From: Cystobacter ferrugineus
Lineage (GTDB): Bacteria > Myxococcota > Myxococcia > Myxococcales > Myxococcaceae
Length of the DNA: 64,000 bases
Reading direction: 5' to 3'
Assembly: GCF_001887355.1 (NCBI RefSeq)
Contig: NZ_MPIN01000020.1
Location: forward strand, 72,475-136,474
This document shows positions 58,017 through 64,000 of the stretch, in pieces. The stretch's first letter is position 1. Each line of letters begins with the position of its first letter. The position numbers were made by a program, and so were the translations under genes. The notes beneath the pieces were generated by a model, which ran no database searches, was not told the origin of the DNA, and worked only from the letters and a program-made list of their open reading frames with translations.

Positions 58017-59636
58017 ATGAGGTGGGGGTGGCGTTGTCTGCCGTTGCGCTGGCAATGGACCCTGGCCGGGGCGCTGCTCTGCTCTGTCTGCGTCCTCGGT
58101 GGCCAGCTCGTCTTCTCGAAGCTGCTGGAGACCCAGTCCGAGCGATGGATGTCTGACCGGGCCCTGGCGATCACCCGGGTGCTGGCCCAGACGCTGTCGT
58201 CCACGCTCGAGCGGGGAGAGCTCCTCGCCGCGCAGCGGCAACTGGAACTGCTCGCGGCGCTGCCGGAGGCCCGTTTCGGCGTGTTCCTGCTCGAGGATGG
58301 CACGCCCCTGGTGGCCTGGAATCCGCAGCTCGCGCCGAAGGGGCCCTGGCCCGACTCCACCCAGGAACTGCTCCTGCTGCCGGCGGTGGTGGTGGCCCGG
58401 CTTCCCGTGCGCGCACGCGGCGGCGCTCAGGGCACGTTGCTCGTGGGCCTGGAGCGCGCCGGCTCGGAGCACGAGGGGAGGGCCGCGTGGTGGCGGGCGT
58501 CCCTGGCCTCGTGGGTGTTGTGGGTGCTCGGGGTGGGGATGGCCTTCGGGTTGGGGATGTGGCTGCTGCGTCCGCTCGAGCGCCTCACCCGGACGGTCCA
58601 GCGGCTGGCCGGGGGAGAGGGATTCTCCCGGGAGGCGCTGGAGCCGTCCGCACCCGATGAGCCGGGGCGCCTGTCCGCCGCGCTCGTGCGCCTGGTGGGC
58701 GGGGTGCACGGGCAGGTGGACGTGCTCGACGCCTTGGTGGGCGAGGCGCGCGGGTACCAGGAGCGGGTGCATGTGCAGCACCAGCTCCTCGACGCCCAGG
58801 CCCGCGAGCTGCTCGAGGTGCGCGCTCAACTCGCCGTCGCCGAGCGTCGTTGCTCCGTGGGGGTGCTCTCTGCGGGTCTGGCGCATGAGGTGAACAACCC
58901 GCTCGCCAGCATCTCCGCCAACCTCCAGTTCTCCCTCGAGGAGCTGCGGGGCCTCGCGCTGCGGGATGCCTTCGCCGCCGAGCGCCTGCGCCGCGAGGAT
59001 GACTGGGCGGAGCTCACCCGCGCCCTGACCGAGGCGCGCGAGAGCTGCCTGCACGTGCAACACCTCATGCACGGCCTCAGGTCCTTCTCCTGTGAAGACG
59101 ATGGCCGGCACGTGCCCTTGAATCCCGTGTCCGCGCTGAAGACCGCCCTCCGGATGGCCAGCAGCGAGCTCCACCGCCGCGCCCGGCTGGTGCAGGAGCT
59201 CCAGGAAGACGTGTGCGTCGACGGTAACGAGGTGCGGCTCGCCCAGGTCTTCCTCAACCTGCTGCTCAATGCCGCGCACGCCATCTCCCCCGGGGCCGTG
59301 GAGCGCAACGAGATCCGCGTCACCCTGCGGCGAGGCTCGGACGGGTGGGCGCGGGTGAGTATCACCGACACGGGCTGCGGCATGTCACCCGAGGTCCACG
59401 CTCGGCTCTTCACCCCCTTCTTCACCACCCGGCCGGCGGGCGTGGGCATGGGGCTCGGGTTGTCCGTCTGTCAGGGCCTCGTCCAGGGCATGGGCGGCCG
59501 GATCGAGGTGCGGAGCGAGCCGGGGCGGGGGAGCACCTTCTCGGTGTGGCTGCCCGAGGCCCGCGCGGAGCGCGACGTGGCCGCGTCCCCTCCGTCCTCG
59601 TCCCGGCCACTCGTGGACGAGGGTCCTTCCGCGTGA
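58017..59636 (+). CDS. Membrane histidine kinase
   Basis: A 539-residue kinase from ATG 58017 (GGCGAGGA upstream); 57945 is an alternative start. Two membrane helices (about 12-35 and 165-190) enclose a periplasmic sensor of about 125 residues. A HAMP-like segment follows, then coiled coil, AGLAHEVNNPL (H290), an N-box with LNLLLNAAHAIS, TGCGMSPEV and GMGLGLSVCQG. All motifs are intact. A Ser/Pro-rich tail ends the protein. No response regulator is adjacent. Confidence 0.88.
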   Translation: MRWGWRCLPLRWQWTLAGALLCSVCVLGGQLVFSKLLETQSERWMSDRALAITRVLAQTLSSTLERGELLAAQRQLELLAALPEARFGVFLLEDGTPLVAWNPQLAPKGPWPDSTQELLLLPAVVVARLPVRARGGAQGTLLVGLERAGSEHEGRAAWWRASLASWVLWVLGVGMAFGLGMWLLRPLERLTRTVQRLAGGEGFSREALEPSAPDEPGRLSAALVRLVGGVHGQVDVLDALVGEARGYQERVHVQHQLLDAQARELLEVRAQLAVAERRCSVGVLSAGLAHEVNNPLASISANLQFSLEELRGLALRDAFAAERLRREDDWAELTRALTEARESCLHVQHLMHGLRSFSCEDDGRHVPLNPVSALKTALRMASSELHRRARLVQELQEDVCVDGNEVRLAQVFLNLLLNAAHAISPGAVERNEIRVTLRRGSDGWARVSITDTGCGMSPEVHARLFTPFFTTRPAGVGMGLGLSVCQGLVQGMGGRIEVRSEPGRGSTFSVWLPEARAERDVAASPPSSSRPLVDEGPSA

Positions 59637-59644
59637 GCGGCGCG

Positions 59645-60067
59645 TCAGGTGTCCTTCAACCGCGCCCAGGCGGCCCGGTAGCGCGCCAGCCGCTCCGCGT
59701 CCTTCGCCGTGACGGCGGGCAGCCGCCGCACGTCCATGTTGTCCTCGAGATCCGCCAGCTTCACCCGGCGCGCCAGGGGGTGGGGCCGCACGCGCTCGAT
59801 GAAGGCCGCGTAGTCCTCGCCCTCGGCCTTGGTGAGCCGCTCCAGCGCGCCCAGCACTTCCTCGCTGTAGCCCAGTTCGCGCAGCCGCTCCAACGTATAG
59901 GGCGTGTCCTCCACCACGTCGTGCAGCAGCGCCACCATGCGCTCCGTCTCGGTGTCCAGCCGCGCCATCACCCGGAGCGGGTGGAGGATGTAGGGCTGTC
60001 CCGCCTTGTCGCGCTGCCCGCGATGGGCCTGCACCGCGAGCTCCAGGGCATCTTCCAGGGTGGGCAT
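59645..60067 (-). CDS. HD-domain phosphohydrolase (RelA/SpoT hydrolase-like)
   Basis: A 140-residue single-domain HD protein. GQPYILHPLRVMARL and ALLHDVVEDTPYTLERL carry the His-Asp metal site as in (p)ppGpp hydrolase domains such as SpoT and Mesh1. VKLADLEDNMDVRRL is the last conserved His/Asp box. There is no synthetase domain. It could degrade (p)ppGpp or another nucleotide. Its ATG lies 10 bases after the release-factor-like gene, so they are co-transcribed. Confidence 0.82.
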   Translation of the reverse strand: MPTLEDALELAVQAHRGQRDKAGQPYILHPLRVMARLDTETERMVALLHDVVEDTPYTLERLRELGYSEEVLGALERLTKAEGEDYAAFIERVRPHPLARRVKLADLEDNMDVRRLPAVTAKDAERLARYRAAWARLKDT

Positions 60068-60077
60068 GCGCGCTCCC

Positions 60078-60455
60078 CTACCATCCATCCTTGTTGCCGC
60101 GCTGCGCCTTCTTCTCTCCCACGCGCTTCTTGGCATCCAGGCGGCGGCGCTGGGAGCCCTTGGTGGGCTGGGTCTTATGGCGCTTCTTGGGCACGTAGGT
60201 GAGCGCCTGGAGTCCCGCGCGCAGCCGCTCGAGCGCGGCGCCCTTGTTCTGCGCCTGGCTGCGGCGCTCGGTGGCGGTGACGGACAGCTCGGTGGGGGGG
60301 TGGGTGATTCGCACGCCGCTGGCGGTGGTGTTGCGGTGCTGGCCGCCCGGGCCGGAGGCGATGAAGTACTCCACCTCGCAAGCTCGGAGCAGGGCGTCGT
60401 CATCCAGGGCGAGCGCCGCCAGCGCGGCCTGTCGGCGGGAAGGGGAAACCGTCAT
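60078..60455 (-). CDS. Class-I release-factor-like peptidyl-tRNA hydrolase
   Basis: A 125-residue protein with the GGQ motif of peptidyl-tRNA hydrolysis (SGPGGQHRNTTASGVRI, near 35-50). It lacks stop-codon-recognition domains, resembling ArfB/YaeJ or C12orf65-type ribosome-rescue factors. The C-terminal third is Lys/Arg-rich (VPKKRHKTQPTKGSQRRR), as in rescue factors that insert a basic tail into the mRNA channel. It frees peptides from stalled ribosomes. It lies upstream of the HD-domain gene. Confidence 0.87.
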   Translation of the reverse strand: MTVSPSRRQAALAALALDDDALLRACEVEYFIASGPGGQHRNTTASGVRITHPPTELSVTATERRSQAQNKGAALERLRAGLQALTYVPKKRHKTQPTKGSQRRRLDAKKRVGEKKAQRGNKDGW

Positions 60456-60775
60456 GGGTGGCTCACCCTAACCATCTCCTCGAGGGTTGTGCAGCCGCCT
60501 CGCGGGCTCGGCCCCCGGCCGCATGCGCCTTCCTTCGTCCACCGGCTCCCCTGGCGCTCGACTCCCGGGACCGGGTGGACCCCTACCCATCGGGCGAGTC
60601 TCCCCCCACCCAGTTGAAACTCTATCGTATTTATCCACATATACGGCTATTCCTGGTTCAGGTGCGGTGTTCCCGCCCCGAAAGCCAGCGGATTCCCAAC
60701 CCCCGGAGGGCCGCTGGAGGACCCACTCCGCGTGCCCCGCCCCCCCATTGGGGGCACGTAGAAAAGGATTTCAGG
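60456..60775. promoter_or_regulatory. 320-base intergenic region before the RCC1 gene
   Basis: Non-coding interval between divergent genes. An AT-rich block at 60612-60650 has TTGAAA (60614-60619) and CATATAC (60639-60645 region), a possible but poorly spaced promoter. A hairpin lies nearer the start. No RNA gene was seen. Confidence 0.4.
60731..60758 (+). promoter_or_regulatory. Leader hairpin before the RCC1-repeat gene
   Basis: An 8-bp stem (CGTGCCCC with GGGGCACG) with a 12-base loop ends 17 bases before the ATG, just before GAAAAGGA. It could shield or expose the ribosome site. Confidence 0.4.
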
Positions 60776-63700
60776 ATGCAACGTCTTTTTTCGAGGAGCT
60801 CCCTGGTCGCGCTCCTTCTGGTCGTACTCTTGCCTGGCGTCGGCTGTGGCGTGGGCGAGGAGGGCGGTGGGGCCTGGGTGCCAGGCCAACGACGCGCTCC
60901 CGCCATCTCCGTGCAGGGCCGGCCCTACCGCCTCGCGGCGGGGTTGAACCACTCGCTGTACGTGACGCCGGCGGGCACGGTCTGGGCCTGGGGCGCCAAC
61001 ACGCAGGGGCAGTTGGGTGATGGCTCCACGCTCCAGCGGGTGACGCCCTCGCAGGTGGTGGGGCTCACGGGCGTGACGGCCGTCGCCGCCGGCAACAACC
61101 ACTCGATGGCCTTGCGTGGGGATGGCACGGTCTGGACCTGGGGCACCAACACGGATGGGCAGTTGGGAGACAGCGTCTCGCAGCGCTCGGTGCCGGCCCA
61201 GGTGGCGGGGCTCACGGGCGTGACGGCCATCGCCGCTGGCAACCTGCACTCCCTGGCGCTGAGCGGCGGGGCGGTGTGGGCCTGGGGCAACAACAGCGCC
61301 GGACAACTCGGAGATGGCTCGTCCACCAGCCGCTCCACTCCGGTGAAGGTGTCCGGCCTGACGGAGGTGGTGGCCGTCGCGGCTGGAGACTTCCACTCCC
61401 TGGCGCTCAAGAGGGATGGCACGGTGTGGGCCTGGGGGGGGAATTACTCCGGCCAGTTGGGTGACGGCACCCTCGTCTCGCGCTCCACGCCGGTGCGGGT
61501 GTCGGGTCTCACGGGCATCGTGGCCCTGGCGGGAGGGGGCTCGCACAGCGTGGCGGCGTCCTCCACCACGCTGGGTGGCAAGGTCTGGGCGTGGGGTGAC
61601 AACACCTATGGCCAGCTCGGCAATGGCGGCGACGCCTCCTCCCTGCTGCCCCTGGAGGTGCCCGGCCTCACCCAGGTCGTCGTCCTCGCCAGTGGCACCT
61701 CCCACTCGCTCGCCCTGCGCGTCGACGATTCGGTGTGGGCCTGGGGGGACAACGCCCAGGGACAGGCGGCCCAGACGGGGACCAGTGTCCAGCGCGTCCC
61801 GGTGCAGGTGTCGGGGGTCTCGGACGCCCAGGCGCTCGCCTGCGGCAATGCCTTCTCGTTGGTGGGGCGCGGGGACAACGTCACCCTGGGCTGGGGTGCC
61901 AATGCCTTCGGTCAGCTCGGCAATGGCAGCTCGAGCGTGCGTGCGCTGCCGGGCCGCGTCCCGTCGCTCACGGCGGGCGCGTCCCTGATGGCCGGTGACA
62001 ACCATGTCTTCCTGCGGCGGACGGATGGCACGGTGTGGGCGTGGGGCGACAACACCTATGGCCAGCTCGGCGACGGGACCCTCGTTTCCCGGCCAGCGCC
62101 GGTGCAACTGCCTTCCACCCTGACGTCCGCGCGGACCCTCTCCGCTTCCAGCTACCACTCGCTGGCGCTGCTCTCCGATGGCACGGCGTGGGCGTGGGGT
62201 GACAACGCCTATGGCCAGCTCGGGGACACCTCCGGTGGACGCCGCCCCAGTCCCGCCCAGGTGCCCGGGGTCGCGGGGGCCGCGGAGCTCGCCGCGGGCA
62301 CCTACCACTCGCTGGCGCTGCTCTCCAATGGCACGGTGTGGGCGTGGGGCGACAACAGCTATGGCCAGCTCGGCGCGGGAGCGACTCCGCGCGGCCCGCG
62401 AGCCCCCGCCCTGGTGCCCTCCCTCGCTGGAATCACCCGCGTGGCGGCCGGCCTCTTCCATTCGCTGGCGCTGGACGGCTCGGGCCAGGTGTGGGCCTGG
62501 GGCGACAACGCCTACGGACAGCTAGGGGATGGCACCTCCACCTCGCGCAACGTGCCGGGGCGGGTGAGCGGACTGCCGGCGGGCATCCAGGCCATCGCGG
62601 CGGGCCCCTCCTACTCGGTGGCGCTGGGGGCGGATGGCTCGGTGTGGACCTGGGGAGAGAATGGCAACGGCCAACTCGGCGACGGCACCACCACGGCGCG
62701 CTCGGTGCCCGCGCGCATCTCCCTGCCGGCCACCATCGTCGCGCTCTCCACCCGGGGCAGCCACCTGGTGGCGCTCGACACCACGGGCATGCTCTGGGCC
62801 TGGGGGCGCAATGTCTCCGGCCAGCTCGGCAATGGCACCGTGGTTTCGGAGAGCACGCCCCGGCGGGTGCCGAGCTTCGCGCGCGTCCAGGGCTTCGCGT
62901 CCGGCCTGCGCTCGACCTTCGCGCTGCGCACGGATGGCACCGTCTGGGCCTGGGGTGACAACTCCCTCGGGCAGCTCGGCAACGGCGCCACCAGTGCCTC
63001 GTCCGTGCCGGTACAGGCCGTGGGCTATCCGCGCACCGTGCCGCTCGCCTCGGGCGCCCAGCATGTGCTGGCCGTGTCGTCCGACGGCTCCGTGTTCAGC
63101 TTTGGGAGCAATACCCGGGGACAGCTCGGCTACGAGGGCTCGGCCACCCAGACGTCCCCGCGCTGGCTCACGGGGCCCGAGTGCATCGAGGCCGTGGCCG
63201 CCGGGGCGCTCTTCTCCCTGGCGCTGAGCTGTGATGGCGGCGTGTGGGCCTGGGGGGACAACGCCTCCGGGCAGCTCGGCGACGGTACCGTCACGGCACG
63301 TACCGCTCCCGCGCGGGTGCCTGGACTCGCCAACGTCATGGCGATCGCCGCGGGCAGTGACCATGCCCTGGCGGTGCGCGCGGATGGGACGGTGTGGGCC
63401 TGGGGGGCCAACGGCTCCGGGCAGCTCGGCGATGGCACCACCACCTCGCGCGCCGTGCCCATGCAGGTGAAGGAGCTCGTCGATGTCGTGGCCGTCGCGG
63501 GCGGCTCCGGACACTCCCTGGCGGTGCGCGCGGATGGGACGGTATGGGCCTGGGGGGCCAATGGCTCCGGGCAGCTCGGCGATGGCACCACCACCTCGCG
63601 CACCCTCCCGGTCTTCGTGTCGACGCTCTCGGGAATCCAGGCCATCGCCTCCGGAGCCCAGCACTCGCTCGCGTTGACGGAGGGGGGCGTGGTGTGGGCC

Positions 63701-64000
63701 TGGGGGGCCAATGACTCCGGGCAGCTCGGCGATGGCACCACCACCTCGCGCACGCGGCCCGTCCAGGCGTCTGGCCTCTCGGGCGTCCAGAGCATCGTGG
63801 CGGGGGCCTCGTTCTCCCTCGCGCTCACCCCCGGCAAGGTGTGGTCCTGGGGCAACAACTCCGCCGGACAGCTCGGCGATGGCACCCTGAGCTCCCGCTC
63901 CCTTCCGGGTGCCGGTCCCACGCTCTCGAGCTTCGTGGCGCTCTCCGCGGGAGCCCAGCACACCGTGGTGGTGCGCCTGGACGACTCGTTCCTGAGCTGG
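60776..64000 (+). CDS. RCC1-repeat protein, 3'-truncated by the window
   Basis: A secreted or lipoprotein-like protein, open to the last base (1,075 codons in view). The N-terminus (SSLVALLLVVLLPGVGC) is a signal peptide with an imperfect lipobox. The rest is at least 20 RCC1 repeats of about 50 residues, each with a core like DGTVWAWGDNTYGQLGDG, which form seven-bladed propellers (three, at seven repeats each). Some repeats are degenerate (DDSVWAWGDNAQGQAAQT and DNVTLGWGANAFGQLGNG). AGGATTTCAGG before the ATG supports the start. Extracellular binding is likely; the partner is unknown. Confidence 0.88.
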   Translation, partial: MQRLFSRSSLVALLLVVLLPGVGCGVGEEGGGAWVPGQRRAPAISVQGRPYRLAAGLNHSLYVTPAGTVWAWGANTQGQLGDGSTLQRVTPSQVVGLTGVTAVAAGNNHSMALRGDGTVWTWGTNTDGQLGDSVSQRSVPAQVAGLTGVTAIAAGNLHSLALSGGAVWAWGNNSAGQLGDGSSTSRSTPVKVSGLTEVVAVAAGDFHSLALKRDGTVWAWGGNYSGQLGDGTLVSRSTPVRVSGLTGIVALAGGGSHSVAASSTTLGGKVWAWGDNTYGQLGNGGDASSLLPLEVPGLTQVVVLASGTSHSLALRVDDSVWAWGDNAQGQAAQTGTSVQRVPVQVSGVSDAQALACGNAFSLVGRGDNVTLGWGANAFGQLGNGSSSVRALPGRVPSLTAGASLMAGDNHVFLRRTDGTVWAWGDNTYGQLGDGTLVSRPAPVQLPSTLTSARTLSASSYHSLALLSDGTAWAWGDNAYGQLGDTSGGRRPSPAQVPGVAGAAELAAGTYHSLALLSNGTVWAWGDNSYGQLGAGATPRGPRAPALVPSLAGITRVAAGLFHSLALDGSGQVWAWGDNAYGQLGDGTSTSRNVPGRVSGLPAGIQAIAAGPSYSVALGADGSVWTWGENGNGQLGDGTTTARSVPARISLPATIVALSTRGSHLVALDTTGMLWAWGRNVSGQLGNGTVVSESTPRRVPSFARVQGFASGLRSTFALRTDGTVWAWGDNSLGQLGNGATSASSVPVQAVGYPRTVPLASGAQHVLAVSSDGSVFSFGSNTRGQLGYEGSATQTSPRWLTGPECIEAVAAGALFSLALSCDGGVWAWGDNASGQLGDGTVTARTAPARVPGLANVMAIAAGSDHALAVRADGTVWAWGANGSGQLGDGTTTSRAVPMQVKELVDVVAVAGGSGHSLAVRADGTVWAWGANGSGQLGDGTTTSRTLPVFVSTLSGIQAIASGAQHSLALTEGGVVWAWGANDSGQLGDGTTTSRTRPVQASGLSGVQSIVAGASFSLALTPGKVWSWGNNSAGQLGDGTLSSRSLPGAGPTLSSFVALSAGAQHTVVVRLDDSFLSW
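63391..63750 (+). repeat. Near-identical 150-bp RCC1 DNA repeats
   Basis: Blocks starting at 63391, 63541 and 63691 match almost base for base over about 60 bases each and are exactly 150 bases (50 codons) apart. This marks recent internal duplication within the RCC1 gene. Confidence 0.85.

Noticed and set aside
60731..60758. Riboswitch before the RCC1 gene
   Set aside because: Only one small stem is visible; no conserved aptamer elements.

Overview
The window is chromosomal DNA from a high-GC (about 70%) deltaproteobacterial predator, most likely a myxobacterium of the Cystobacter/Archangium group. The evidence is codon use, one MYXO-CTERM-type surface protein, many lipoproteins, long Kelch and RCC1 repeat proteins, a DUF1501 cluster, many orphan histidine kinases and a LigD. 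This placement comes from gene content only. No rRNA, tRNA, CRISPR array or insertion sequence was found.

Layout. 1-5166: end of glgX, then two soluble/membrane histidine kinases in a row. 5155-7835: a coupled LEA-type lipoprotein/aat pair, a small HExxH protein and a hypothetical. 7993-13895: secreted alpha-amylase, zinc-ribbon protein, an OLD/AAA-type ATPase with an altered Walker A, and a large anchored protein with carboxypeptidase-regulatory repeats. 14087-20485: five co-oriented envelope genes (MYXO-CTERM protein with a CxxCH site, beta-barrel-like protein, lipoprotein, DUF1501 protein, CxxCH lipoprotein). 20788-25230: two convergent lipoproteins (Kelch propeller; beta-propeller) separated by a strong terminator. 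25427-26122: methyltransferase.

26136-36370 is a run of minus-strand genes and the most interesting part. Reading in the direction of transcription it has a lipoprotein, two HlyD-type adaptors, a C39-peptidase ABC exporter, a histidine kinase, a lipoprotein with a predicted PD-(D/E)xK (Tox-REase-5-like) nuclease domain, a DUF3396-type immunity protein, a membrane alpha/beta hydrolase, a short broken remnant of a histidine-kinase 3' end, and an OmpR-type response regulator. The remnant overlaps the regulator start by ATGA and closely resembles the end of the intact kinase 3 kb upstream. I infer that a kinase-regulator operon was split by a toxin/immunity/hydrolase cassette. The toxin layout resembles the SitA/SitI outer-membrane-exchange toxins known from Myxococcus xanthus.

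36573-48482 is mostly housekeeping: gpsA, a truncated quinone-oxidoreductase gene behind an ester cyclase with a divergent LysR regulator, hflX, proB, tandem WYL regulators, an FHA protein and a phospholipase-D-type enzyme. 48740-60455: AAA-type ATPase, ligD, a double cNMP-binding protein, acnA with a GATTC-rich leader, an RsbQ-like hydrolase next to a histidine kinase, and a release-factor-like/HD-domain pair. 60776-64000: a lipoprotein-like protein with at least 20 RCC1 repeats, still open at the window edge.
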